Positions 51,009-59,230 of a DNA stretch of 64,000 nt are shown piece by piece. The notes beneath the pieces are model-generated. The model made no database searches. It had not been told where the DNA came from and saw only the letters and a program-made list of their open reading frames with translations. The DNA is taken from the NCBI GenBank assembly GCA_947502835.1, contig CANNBJ010000005.1, forward strand, positions 104,429 to 168,428. Direction: 5' to 3'. The position numbers were made by a program, and so were the translations under genes. The stretch is from Bdellovibrionales bacterium. GTDB taxonomy: Bacteria; Bdellovibrionota; UBA1018; CAIMNF01. Position 1 is the stretch's first letter. Every line of letters begins with the position of its first letter.

Positions 51009-52067
51009 ATGAAAGATCAGGAGTTTATCAGCCGAAAGGCGGATCACATTCGCTACTCGCTTTCCAGTGAGGCGGAGGCGGTGGAGTCCGGGTCCCTTCA
51101 CCAATGGAACCTGATCCATGATTCCCTCCCGGATCTCAATTTGTCCGAAGTGAGCCTTGAGTCGGATTGGTTTGGAACAAAGAAAGCCAATCCCTTTTTC
51201 ATCGCGGGAATGACCGCGGGACACCCCGATGCAAAACTGATCAATGAGCGCCTTGCGCGTGCGGCACACGAGCGGAGTTGGGCAATGGGCCTTGGATCCC
51301 AACGACGCGAGCTTGATTCCGAGTTCAAGGATTCAGCAGTTGAAGCGATTCGAAAACAAAATCCCGGATTATTTCTGATTTCAAACCTCGGAATCGCACA
51401 GCTCATCGAGATTCATGAAAAGGGAAGTTGGGGTCCTTTGTTCGATCTTTTGGAGCGCAGCGGAGCCTCCGCGCTCGCCATTCACCTGAATCCGATTCAG
51501 GAAGCGATCCAGATGGAGGGTACACCCAGATTCAAGAATGGAGGAGCGGCACTCAAGGAGCTTTCTTCGCGGATCCGGATTCCCCTTATTTTAAAGGAAA
51601 CCGGATCCGGAATGAGTCGCGGATTCCTCGACCGGATCGTCCCAATTTCTCCTGCAGCTGTGGACATCAGCGGCCTTGGGGGAACCCATTGGGGCAGAGT
51701 GGAAGGACTGCGCGCAGGAGAGGGCACGCTTTCGCATGAGCTTGGACGCACCTTTGCCAATTGGGGTGTACCGGTGGCGGAATCGATCTTGAATGCGAAA
51801 GCTGCGTTTTCAGCGATGAAACCCGGCCCCATGATTCTTGCGAGTGGCGGAATCCGTACGGGTCTGGATGCGGCCAAGTGCCTCGCTCTCGGGGCTCACG
51901 CTGTCGGATTTGCCAAGCCCGCGCTTGAAGCGGCACTGCAAGGGGACCGTGTTTTACAGCAGTGGATGGAAAAAATTGAAAGCGAACTTCGGGTCGCGAT
52001 GTTCTGCACCGGTTCAGGTTCCATCCGGGAATTGGGTTCAGACAGGATTGAAAGAAGGGATTCATGA
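51009..52067 (+). CDS. fni: Type II isopentenyl-diphosphate delta-isomerase
   Basis: A 352-residue FMN-dependent enzyme interconverting IPP and DMAPP. The ATG at 51009 follows GGAG. Diagnostic segments are ISRKADHIRYSL near the start, FFIAGMTAGHPDAKLINERL, MGLGSQRREL, AIHLNPIQEAIQMEG with the catalytic Gln, DISGLGGTHWGRVE, and LASGGIRTGLDAAKCLALGA for FMN phosphate. It is nearly the expected length (about 350). The stop overlaps the HMG-CoA reductase start (ATGA). Confidence 0.94.
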   Translation: MKDQEFISRKADHIRYSLSSEAEAVESGSLHQWNLIHDSLPDLNLSEVSLESDWFGTKKANPFFIAGMTAGHPDAKLINERLARAAHERSWAMGLGSQRRELDSEFKDSAVEAIRKQNPGLFLISNLGIAQLIEIHEKGSWGPLFDLLERSGASALAIHLNPIQEAIQMEGTPRFKNGGAALKELSSRIRIPLILKETGSGMSRGFLDRIVPISPAAVDISGLGGTHWGRVEGLRAGEGTLSHELGRTFANWGVPVAESILNAKAAFSAMKPGPMILASGGIRTGLDAAKCLALGAHAVGFAKPALEAALQGDRVLQQWMEKIESELRVAMFCTGSGSIRELGSDRIERRDS

Positions 52068-53374
52068 GTAAGGAAGAACGTTTTGAGAGTTTGCTGTCCG
52101 AGTTTCACCGGATTCCATTCGAGGAGCGTCAGGCACGATTGGCACGCTGGTGCGACCTCGACCCGCAGGAACTGCAGATCCTGAAGGGAGTGAATGCGCT
52201 CCCGATCGAAACCGCCGAACACTTCATCGAGAATGTGATCGGAGTGTTCCCGATGCCGATGGGGGTGGCCACGTATTTCAACATTGACGGGAAGGACCTC
52301 CTGATCCCCATGGCGGTTGAGGAAACCTCGATCATCGCTGCGGTCAGTGCCACGGCGAAGTGGATCCGGAAGATGAACGGGAAGATCACCACCGAAACCC
52401 GGGGAAACTTGATCATCGGCCAAGTGCAGATTCCCAGGGTTCGCGATCTTGAACTTGCAATTCAGCGCTTGATGGCGCGCAAATCCGAGCTCATTCAAGT
52501 GGCAAACTCGATTGTCCCGGGGCTCGTGGCCCGCGGGGGAGGCGTGAAGGATCTTTTGTTCCGGTCTTTGCCTCGCGAGGACGGAGCAGGCACGATGCTC
52601 GTGATCCATGTCCTGTGCGATCCGAAAGATGCGATGGGAGCGAATCTCATCAATCAGGTCTGCGAGGGCCTGAAGCCCGAGATCGAAATGATCACCGAGG
52701 AAAAAGTCGGTCTTTGCATCCTCTCCAACCTCGTCGATGGCAAGCTCACCCATGCGCGGGTGGAGATTTCCGGAATCGATCCTGAAGTCGGGTATGGAAT
52801 CCAGGAGGCCGCCCAGTTCGCAAAAACCGATCCCTATCGGGCAAGCACCCACAACAAAGGCGTCTTGAACGGGATTGATCCCACTCTGATCGCAACCGGA
52901 AATGATTGGCGGGCGGTCGAAGCGGGGGTGCACGCCTTTGCAGCACGCTCCGGAAAATACCAGCCTGTCACCGATTGGCACTTTGATGGAACCACGCTTA
53001 CGGGCGAGTTTTTGGCCCCGCTTGCGGTCGGAACCGTGGGAGGTGTGACCATGCTTCACCCCACTGCACGCCTCGCACTCAAGATCCTCGGAGTGCAGAA
53101 TGCCGAGGGACTGGCGCGAATTCTCGCGGCCGCAGGATTGGTGCAAAACCTGGGAGCCTTGAAAGCGCTTGCGACGGTCGGAATCGTGAAAGGACATATG
53201 AGGCTTCATGCGGCCAATCTTGCGATGGCGGCGGGTGCAAGCGAGAGCGAGTTGCCCCTGCTTCGGGAAGAGCTCAGCAGCGCCTTGGCGCGGGAGAAGC
53301 GCATCAGTCTCAGTCGAGCAAAAGAGATCCTCGAGGCGATCCGCTCCACCGAAAAGCCGATGCACTTCAATTAA
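52064..53374 (+). CDS. mvaA: Class II hydroxymethylglutaryl-CoA reductase
   Basis: A 436-residue enzyme forming mevalonate from HMG-CoA (or the reverse in degradative forms). Residue candidates by alignment with the class II enzyme of Pseudomonas mevalonii are Glu86/87 (AVEETSIIAAVS), Lys265 (HNKGVLNGID), Asp281 (ATGNDWRAVEAG) and a catalytic His at 378 or 382 (GHMRLHAANLA). DAMGAN at 189-194 is the family signature. It is coupled to fni by an ATGA overlap, marking a mevalonate-type isoprenoid pathway. The other mevalonate genes are not in the window. It ends four bases into the convergent exporter gene. Confidence 0.95.
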   Translation: MSKEERFESLLSEFHRIPFEERQARLARWCDLDPQELQILKGVNALPIETAEHFIENVIGVFPMPMGVATYFNIDGKDLLIPMAVEETSIIAAVSATAKWIRKMNGKITTETRGNLIIGQVQIPRVRDLELAIQRLMARKSELIQVANSIVPGLVARGGGVKDLLFRSLPREDGAGTMLVIHVLCDPKDAMGANLINQVCEGLKPEIEMITEEKVGLCILSNLVDGKLTHARVEISGIDPEVGYGIQEAAQFAKTDPYRASTHNKGVLNGIDPTLIATGNDWRAVEAGVHAFAARSGKYQPVTDWHFDGTTLTGEFLAPLAVGTVGGVTMLHPTARLALKILGVQNAEGLARILAAAGLVQNLGALKALATVGIVKGHMRLHAANLAMAAGASESELPLLREELSSALAREKRISLSRAKEILEAIRSTEKPMHFN

Positions 53375-55104
53375 GCGGTTTGGGTGAATGCGAGAAGGCG
53401 TTGGAACTCTCCACCCTTTTCGACAAGACTTGAATAGGTGCCGGATTCCAGGACTCTTCCCTGCTTGAGTACAACGATGAGATCCGCATTCCGGATCGTC
53501 GTGAGACGATGGGCGATCACGAGGGTGGTTCTGTGCTCCATCAGGCTTTCGAGACTTTGTTGGACGATCTTTTCAGATTCGTTATCGAGATTCGAGGTGG
53601 CCTCATCGAGAATGAGGCATGGCGAGTTTTTCAGGAATGCACGAGCAATCGAAATCCTCTGCCGCTCCCCGCCTGAGAGTTTCACACCCCGATCACCGAC
53701 AAGGGTGTCAAACCCTTGCGGAAGTCGATCGATGAATTCGAGTGCATACGCACGCTTTGCAGCGATCTCAACCTCCTCACGGGAAGCACCGGGTTTTCCC
53801 ATGAGAATGTTTTCATAAATCGTATCATGGAACAGGAACACATCCTGGCTCACAACAGACACGAGATCGCGCCATGACTTGAGGTCCAGGGTTCGCAGGT
53901 CCTGTCCGTCTACGAGGATTGCGCCGTCAGTCACGTCGTACATTCGGGTCATGAGTTGCACGATCGAACTCTTTCCGGATCCGCTTTGTCCCACGAGGGC
54001 CACGGTTTTTCCGAAGGGCAAGTCGAAGGAAACTTGGTCAAGCACCTTCCGCTCAGTCGAGTCCGGGTATTGAAAGGAGATGTTTTTGAATTCAATTCCG
54101 CGGCGAATGGAATTGACTCCCACGGCATTTTCGGGCGATCGGACTTTCGGTGTCCAGGACAGGAAGTCATTGATGCGATCCATCGCGGCCGCAGCGGAGT
54201 GAAGTTTGGAGTTGATGTCTGTGAGCTGGCGGATCGGATTGATCATGAGCCCGAAGGATGCGAAAAAGGCCAGCAGATCCCCGGAGCTGATCTCATTCCG
54301 AAGCACTGCGCGGCCACCGAAGTACAGGATCAACGCGATGGCAAAAGAGGTTACAAGCTCGATCATCGGACTTGCAAGTTCCTCGATCCGGCTGATCCGG
54401 AGCAGGAGCCGGGTCAGCTCATTCATCTGCTGGTTGAATTTCGAAATCCTTGTGTTTTGAAGATTGAACAGCTGAAGCACGCGGATTCCACCGATGGTTT
54501 CCTGGACCACACTGAAGTTTTCCGCATTCCTCGCTTGGTATTCCGCGATTCTCGATTTTACAAATTCTCCCGATTTTCCGAAGATCAATCCCAGCGCCGG
54601 AACAATCGTAAGGGTAAGCACCGTGAGCTTCCAGTTCGAATAGAGAGCGTAGCCGAAGAGGGCGATGAAGGTGATGGGTTCGCGGATCAGGACGTTGATG
54701 GAGGCGATTCCCTGATCCAGTTGCATCGGATCGGCAGTGACGCGGGAGATGAGTTCTCCCGCCCGCTTTTCCGAGAAGAAATCCGGGGAGAGGGAAATCA
54801 GATGTTCATTCAATCGTTCGCGCACCGCCTGATTGGTTCGGACCACCGCGATGCGAATTGAATAAAAATGGAAAAAGCGAACAAATAAATTCAAAAGGTA
54901 GAGCCCGACGAAGGCGATCGGAAACAGAAGCAGTTGATCAGGGTCTTTTTTTACCAGGATGTCATCCACCAGGTATTTCACCAGGGGAATCGGCCCCGCA
55001 CGCAGCGCCGAGAGCGGGAACGCCATCAATAGACTGAAAATGAGCCACTTTTTGTGAGGCCAAAGGTAGGGTTTCAGCGTCTTCAGGGATCCTAGCGAAA
55101 ACAT
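53371..55104 (-). CDS. MsbA-like lipid A/multidrug ABC exporter
   Basis: A 577-residue half-transporter with fused membrane and ATPase domains. The ATG at 55104 is chosen; a GTG at 55119 is possible. Six membrane helices lie in residues 15-310. The ATPase domain has Walker A VGQSGSGKSS, Q-loop VVSQDVFLFHD, signature LSGGERQR and Walker B CLILDEATSNLD, with IAHRLTTI as H-loop. The coupling region MYDVTDGAILVDGQDLRTLD is typical of MsbA/BmrA. The divergent gmhB suggests an LPS role but does not prove it. Confidence 0.9.
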   Translation of the reverse strand: MFSLGSLKTLKPYLWPHKKWLIFSLLMAFPLSALRAGPIPLVKYLVDDILVKKDPDQLLLFPIAFVGLYLLNLFVRFFHFYSIRIAVVRTNQAVRERLNEHLISLSPDFFSEKRAGELISRVTADPMQLDQGIASINVLIREPITFIALFGYALYSNWKLTVLTLTIVPALGLIFGKSGEFVKSRIAEYQARNAENFSVVQETIGGIRVLQLFNLQNTRISKFNQQMNELTRLLLRISRIEELASPMIELVTSFAIALILYFGGRAVLRNEISSGDLLAFFASFGLMINPIRQLTDINSKLHSAAAAMDRINDFLSWTPKVRSPENAVGVNSIRRGIEFKNISFQYPDSTERKVLDQVSFDLPFGKTVALVGQSGSGKSSIVQLMTRMYDVTDGAILVDGQDLRTLDLKSWRDLVSVVSQDVFLFHDTIYENILMGKPGASREEVEIAAKRAYALEFIDRLPQGFDTLVGDRGVKLSGGERQRISIARAFLKNSPCLILDEATSNLDNESEKIVQQSLESLMEHRTTLVIAHRLTTIRNADLIVVLKQGRVLESGTYSSLVEKGGEFQRLLAFTQTA

Positions 55105-55139
55105 AAAATCGGACCCCACTTTATGCTAAGCTCCGGCCC

Positions 55140-55634
55140 ATGGCAAAGGCCGTTTTTCTCGATCGTGACGAGACCTTGAACCCGGATCCGGGCTACATTG
55201 GGGATCCGGATACTTTCATGCTTTACCCTTGGGTGGCCTCCGGGCTTGCGCGCCTCAAGAGAGCCGGATTTCTTCTTGTGGTGGTCTCGAATCAATCCGG
55301 AGTCGGACGGGGATTGATTCGTCCGGAGGCACTCGATGCGATTCATCAGAAGTTGAATGATCTTCTCATGGCAGCGGAAGGCATTCGGATCGACCACTTT
55401 TCCATCTGCATTCATCGCCCCGAGGACGGATGTGAATGCCGGAAACCAAAGCCAAAGCTCATTCTGGATTCAGTGAGGGATCTCGGAATCGATCCGGCGG
55501 TATCCTTCCTGATCGGGGATCGCGAGAGTGATGCGGAAGCGGGGATTCGCGCGAATCTTCGTCAGGTGTTCAAAGTGGAGCCCGGGGATGAGGCTTCCTT
55601 CAGGTTGGCCATTGAGGCGATTTTAAGAACCTGA
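55140..55634 (+). CDS. gmhB: D,D-heptose 1,7-bisphosphate phosphatase-like HAD protein
   Basis: A 164-residue HAD-IIIA phosphatase. FLDRDETLN carries the nucleophile and acid (DxD), VVSNQSGVGRG is motif II, and RKPKPKLI plus LIGDRESDAEAG are motifs III and IV. The Cys-His-Cys-Cys zinc loop of GmhB is intact (ICIHRPEDGCECRKP). It would make heptose-1-phosphate for LPS inner core. It is slightly shorter than E. coli GmhB (191). Its last 35 bases overlap the convergent recO. Confidence 0.88.
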   Translation: MAKAVFLDRDETLNPDPGYIGDPDTFMLYPWVASGLARLKRAGFLLVVVSNQSGVGRGLIRPEALDAIHQKLNDLLMAAEGIRIDHFSICIHRPEDGCECRKPKPKLILDSVRDLGIDPAVSFLIGDRESDAEAGIRANLRQVFKVEPGDEASFRLAIEAILRT

Positions 55635-56400
55635 GTGCGCCGATGGGGGCGCGATCAAGGCCGGGCACGAAATACTGCAGATGTTTTTCCAGAAACTCGA
55701 GCATTTCCTCGTGCTCACGAGTGGTCGCCATGAATTCGATCTTTCGAATCGGATTCAGCATGGAGTGATAGGCATCGAGGATCGTGTCCTTGGAAAGAGT
55801 GAGGCCGGACCGATCCGGGCGGCAGGCATCACAGATCCATGCGCCTTGAGCCACTTGCGCACATACGGAGTGGCCTTCGATCTCATTCAGGGTCTTTTCG
55901 CAGACCATGCATCGGGTGAGACTGGGTTGGACCCCGAGCCACTGGGTGATCTTGAGAATGAACGCGTTCACGATTTTCAGCGTTTGATCCGCCGGCAGGT
56001 CCTCAATCGCAAGAAGAGCATTGGAATAGAGTTTGAAAATCTCTGGGGCGGGCCTCTGGGGCGGAATCACCCGCAGGATGATTTCGTTCAAAGCGGACGC
56101 CCCCGAGAGCTTTTCAAAAGAGCCGGCAAGGCCGGGCGTCCGTTTCACTTGCGCCGAGAGAACCTGAACCAGAATGTCCTCCTGAATGTCGGAGAGTCGA
56201 ATCGTCTTCGGATCCAGGGCGAATTCCGAGCACGTGAAAAGATCAAGGCTGCCCCCGAAGCGTCTGGACTGGATCCCGTTTCTCGCAAGTGCCGAGAAAC
56301 GCCCCTTTTTTTCAGAGAGCAACACGGCAATCACATCCCTCTCCTTGTAGGGATAGGTCTTCAGCACGAAGCAGACTTCGCCGGTTGCCGAGGATTGCAT
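55600..56400 (-). CDS. recO: DNA repair protein RecO
   Basis: A 266-residue protein loading RecA with RecR on SSB-coated DNA. The N-terminal OB fold (FVLKTYPYKERDVIAVLLSE, SALARNGIQSRRFGG) is followed by helices and the zinc-finger pairs RCMVCEK and ICDACRP. The length is normal (about 240-270). It overlaps gmhB tail to tail by 35 bases. A terminator of the upstream Cys-rich gene lies just before its start, so it must have a compact promoter of its own. Confidence 0.9.
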   Translation of the reverse strand: MQSSATGEVCFVLKTYPYKERDVIAVLLSEKKGRFSALARNGIQSRRFGGSLDLFTCSEFALDPKTIRLSDIQEDILVQVLSAQVKRTPGLAGSFEKLSGASALNEIILRVIPPQRPAPEIFKLYSNALLAIEDLPADQTLKIVNAFILKITQWLGVQPSLTRCMVCEKTLNEIEGHSVCAQVAQGAWICDACRPDRSGLTLSKDTILDAYHSMLNPIRKIEFMATTREHEEMLEFLEKHLQYFVPGLDRAPIGALRFLKSPQWPT

Positions 56401-56411
56401 GAAGCTCTTGT

Positions 56412-56455
56412 ACCAAAAAAAACAGGCCCCGTGAACTGAATCACGGAGCCTGTTT
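56412..56455 (-). terminator. Intrinsic terminator of the Cys-rich protein gene
   Basis: On the minus strand AAACAGGC, a one-base bulge and CCGTGA pair with their complement around a six-base loop (plus-strand span 56420-56455), then a run of eight T follows (56413-56420 region). It lies 33 bases past the stop at 56488. A second small hairpin (AGGCCC/GGGCCT, 56457-56474) lies between stop and terminator. Confidence 0.9.
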
Positions 56456-56487
56456 GAGGCCCTGTATCGGGCCTGCAGTTCATTGGT

Positions 56488-57660
56488 TCAATTCGGATTG
56501 GCCTCGAATCCAAGCTCGACAGGTTTGTTCCGAAGTTGATTCAGGATCTCGGCATTGATGGCCCCCTTCCGAAGGGCCTCCCCGTCAAGCATGAGAGAGA
56601 TCTTCACCCTGTGGGTTTTGTCCCTGAGAAGAGAAGCACCGAGCGGGCTCAGCATCAGGGTCTGCACATTCCCCTGACCGGTCAATGCCCGTGATTCGAA
56701 ATCCCGATCCACGATCACAAGATCCCGGCCAAGGGCACGGTTTTGGACCAGATTCAGATTGCCCTTGAAGGGAGCGCTCGGGAAGGAGCTCATTCTGAAG
56801 CTCAGTCGGTCAAACCCGAGTTTTCCCTCATCGATCAGGATGGACTCGAAGTCCGAGAGTGTCTTCAGGGGTGTGGCGCGGATCGAAAAGTCAGCCTCGA
56901 TGATCTTTTCCGTGCCGCTCAACATCCGCTCGGATCGACTCTGGTCGACGATCTGGTACAGGAAGCGGGTGGAATTGCCGGAGAATCTGATTTGATCTCC
57001 CTCAAGTTTCGCGTTCAGTCGATCCCCGGTTGCACCGGTTTCGGTGAAATTCACGAATCGGACGGTGATCTTCACGACAGTGCGAAGTTTGAGATTCTGT
57101 CCGATCGCCACTTGAACCGGTTTTTGGCAGGAGTACGGAACCTGAACCACATTCGGAACATTCACGCACACCTGGCGAGGCACGTTCTGGCAGATCGTTT
57201 GAGGGAAGGTTTGGCATTCCCAACGCTGTTGGGTGTGACAGACCTGATCCATTTGTGTGGTGCACCGATTCTCCATCCTGCATTCGCGGCGGGGAACATT
57301 CGTGCACCCGTGGCTGTTGCACACGCGATCATTCACTGTTCGGCAAACTTGTTGGGTGCGACAGACGTTTCGGGGCACGGTCTGACAAACCGGATAGTTG
57401 CGGTAGCCGCACTGCTGTTGGAATTCGGTGTGGCACTGGCGATCATATTCTGTGCGGCATTCAGGACGGGTTCCCTGCACCTCGCTCCGGTAGCAGGTGT
57501 CCGGCACATAGTCCGTTCGATAAATGGTCTCGAATTCACGCCCCTCAAGACTCAGGTCCTGGGTGGGTTGGTTCAGGGTAAACTCCTGAGTGCCCGGAGC
57601 TTGGACTTGCGCAAGAGCAGGGCTGCTGAACAGGATGATTGCGAGAACAATTCGTTTCAT
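56488..57660 (-). CDS. Secreted protein with an octad cysteine-repeat domain
   Basis: A 390-residue protein with a signal peptide (MKRIVLAIILFSSPALAQ). Residues 55-190 contain 16 Cys, most spaced C-x7-C, in a repeat of about eight residues such as C-Q-T-V-P-R-N-V (CRTEYDRQCHTEFQQQC, CQTVPRNVC, CQTFPQTICQNVPRQVC). No heme motif or free-thiol enzyme motif is visible. The C-terminal 200 residues have alternating strands (VVKITVRFVNFTETGATG, FSIRATPLKTLSDFES, THRVKISLMLDGEALRKG) and look like a single beta-rich domain. The spacing suggests a disulfide-bonded rod or adhesive. Its promoter must lie in the repeat-bearing gap to its right; it has its own terminator. Confidence 0.8.
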   Translation of the reverse strand: MKRIVLAIILFSSPALAQVQAPGTQEFTLNQPTQDLSLEGREFETIYRTDYVPDTCYRSEVQGTRPECRTEYDRQCHTEFQQQCGYRNYPVCQTVPRNVCRTQQVCRTVNDRVCNSHGCTNVPRRECRMENRCTTQMDQVCHTQQRWECQTFPQTICQNVPRQVCVNVPNVVQVPYSCQKPVQVAIGQNLKLRTVVKITVRFVNFTETGATGDRLNAKLEGDQIRFSGNSTRFLYQIVDQSRSERMLSGTEKIIEADFSIRATPLKTLSDFESILIDEGKLGFDRLSFRMSSFPSAPFKGNLNLVQNRALGRDLVIVDRDFESRALTGQGNVQTLMLSPLGASLLRDKTHRVKISLMLDGEALRKGAINAEILNQLRNKPVELGFEANPN

Positions 57661-57848
57661 GAAAATCTCCTTTTGTTGCTGAAGCGCATTGCAAGGATTG
57701 TTCCAACGAATTTAGTTTAATTTGTTTTTGATTCCATGGGCTTGCGACAATGGGGTCAAAGTGCGCATGGAGTGGTGGTGTTCTGCACCCGGTAAAAATC
57801 ACTCAAAACTGCTCCCTAAGATTGGGTAGGGAGTCAGAATGGCAGTCA

Positions 57849-57962
57849 GGAAAGTCCTTGGAAATAAATGAGTTTGGCCTCCGAGCCGCGTCCTGCGGCC
57901 TCGCTTCCGGCAATCCGGCCTCGCGAGAGTCGGCCAAAGCCATATATTTCCAAGGACTTTCC
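57849..57962. repeat. Dispersed structured repeat R2, copy B
   Basis: Arms GGAAAGTCCTTGGAAATA (57849-57866) and 57945-57962 pair perfectly over 18 bases and are unrelated to the arms of copy A. The core begins TTTGGCC (57873-57879), which pairs with GGCCAAA (57932-57938). In copy A the same positions read TTTCGCC/GGCGAAA, so the base pair changed on both sides. Core blocks CTCCGAGCCGC, TCCTGCGGCCTCGCT and CTCGCGAGAGTCGGC are shared. A separate CTCCCTA/TAGGGAG hairpin lies just to the left (57812-57833). Confidence 0.85.
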
Positions 57963-58059
57963 CCATATCCATCAAATTCATCCCCCATCTTTGGGAGGAG
58001 GTAGCTTTTTTCCAGCTGGCATCGATCATTGTGGATGAGGCCATAGGGGAGGACGCTGC

Positions 58060-58159
58060 TTTTTTAAGAACAGGGGCTTACGACTTTTTGAGCGAGCCCA
58101 GGATGGGCTGCAGCGAAAAGAACAGGATGTTCGAGGAGTAAGTCCCTGTTCTTAAAAAA
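58060..58159. repeat. Dispersed structured repeat R1, copy B
   Basis: Arms TTTTTTAAGAACAGGGGCTT plus AC (58060-58081) and 58138-58159 pair over 22 bases with one G-U position. The R1 core (58090-58145) inside forms AGCCCA/TGGGCT and GAAC/GTTC hairpins. Copy A has a shorter GCCA/TGGC stem at the first position, so both strands changed together. Runs of T on the left and A on the right make it the reverse of a terminator. Together with R2 copy B it occupies most of the 526-base gap between the Cys-rich and dus genes; nothing else was recognised in that gap. Confidence 0.8.
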
Positions 58160-58186
58160 GTGGATTTCCTTTGTTTGAACGCTGAA

Positions 58187-59170
58187 TCAACAATGGTCGA
58201 TGTCAGTTGAAGCGAGAAACCTCAAGATCTCCTCAGTCGACCCCATGGTTTTCACCTGATCCCACCAATGGATCGAGCCTTTCGTGTGAAGGTAGCGGGC
58301 CAACTGCTTCAGTCGGCTCGGAGAGGGCTGAACCGATGAGTACTCACCGAAAAAAGCAGACCAAGCCCCGGGCTCGGGGGACTTCGGAATGGAAAGGGGA
58401 TTTTTGAGGTCAAGCATCGGGAGTCCAAGTGCTTCTCGTGCCTGAAGCGCAAATCCCGGTACCGCAAGTGCGCCTCGTCCGATCATGAAGTGTTTGGATC
58501 CGGTTTCCTCCTGACAGCGCCTGAGATCCTCGCTCGACCACAACTCGCCATTCGCCACTACCGGTATGGATACTCCCCGTGCGGCTTTTCCGATCGGTTT
58601 CCAATAGGCGGGGGGAGTGTAGCCTTGGGTCTTGGTGCGGCCATGAATGGTGATCCAAGCGGCGCCCCCTTGCTCTGCTCGTTTCACATTCTCGTCAATC
58701 GCGGATGGGTCATCAAATCCAAGGCGCATTTTTGCGCTCACCGGGTAGCGCGAAGGCACCGCATCGCGAACCGCCCTGACAATCGCTTCGAGGCGCTCCG
58801 GATATTTCAGCAGCGTTGCGCCCCCGTCGTTGCGATTCACGGTGGGTGCCGGGCAGCCGAAATTCAGGTCGATTCCGATTGCTCCCGCCTCGATTGCGGC
58901 CAGGGCGCTCAGAGCCATTCGTTCCGGATGTCCGCCGAGGATCTGGACCTGCACCGGGATTCCCGCGGGGGTCTTCGACTCATTCCGGAGTTCCGGAACT
59001 TCGTTTCGAAAGACCTTGGGAGGAAGGGGATGGGAGCTCACCCGGATGAATTCGCTTACACAGTAATCATAGAAACCGGTGCGGGTGATGAACTCCCGGA
59101 AGGGTGCATCCGTCACCCCCTCCATCGGGGCAAGGATGATGGCAGGTCGATCGGGGTTCAAAAAACTCAT
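58187..59170 (-). CDS. tRNA-dihydrouridine synthase (DusC-like)
   Basis: A 327-residue FMN enzyme. The ATG at 59170 gives MSFLNPDRPAIILAPMEGVT, the normal start; an earlier in-frame start would add 47 non-conserved residues. LAPMEGVTD, IDLNFGCPAPTVNRNDGGAT (catalytic Cys in the GCPAP loop), VSAKMRLGFDD, ITIHGRTKTQGY and VVANGELWS plus MIGRGAL are present. The DLNFGCPAPTVN and GELW segments favour the DusC subgroup, but DusA/B/C assignment by eye is uncertain. The gene stands alone, downstream of repeat-bearing DNA and divergent from a membrane protein gene. Confidence 0.88.
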   Translation of the reverse strand: MSFLNPDRPAIILAPMEGVTDAPFREFITRTGFYDYCVSEFIRVSSHPLPPKVFRNEVPELRNESKTPAGIPVQVQILGGHPERMALSALAAIEAGAIGIDLNFGCPAPTVNRNDGGATLLKYPERLEAIVRAVRDAVPSRYPVSAKMRLGFDDPSAIDENVKRAEQGGAAWITIHGRTKTQGYTPPAYWKPIGKAARGVSIPVVANGELWSSEDLRRCQEETGSKHFMIGRGALAVPGFALQAREALGLPMLDLKNPLSIPKSPEPGAWSAFFGEYSSVQPSPSRLKQLARYLHTKGSIHWWDQVKTMGSTEEILRFLASTDIDHC

Positions 59171-59230
59171 GCCGCATGATAACGCACATTGGGTTTGCAC
59201 GCAAAACCCATCCGAAATAAGGTGGAGAAC

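Noticed and set aside
51896-53365. 489-residue open frame antisense to the HMG-CoA reductase gene
   Set aside because: The reductase frame has full family motifs; the antisense frame arises from codon bias and has no recognisable domain.
58060-58159. Intrinsic terminator for the dus gene
   Set aside because: The stem is flanked by T on its 5' side and A on its 3' side on either strand, so no U-tract follows the hairpin.
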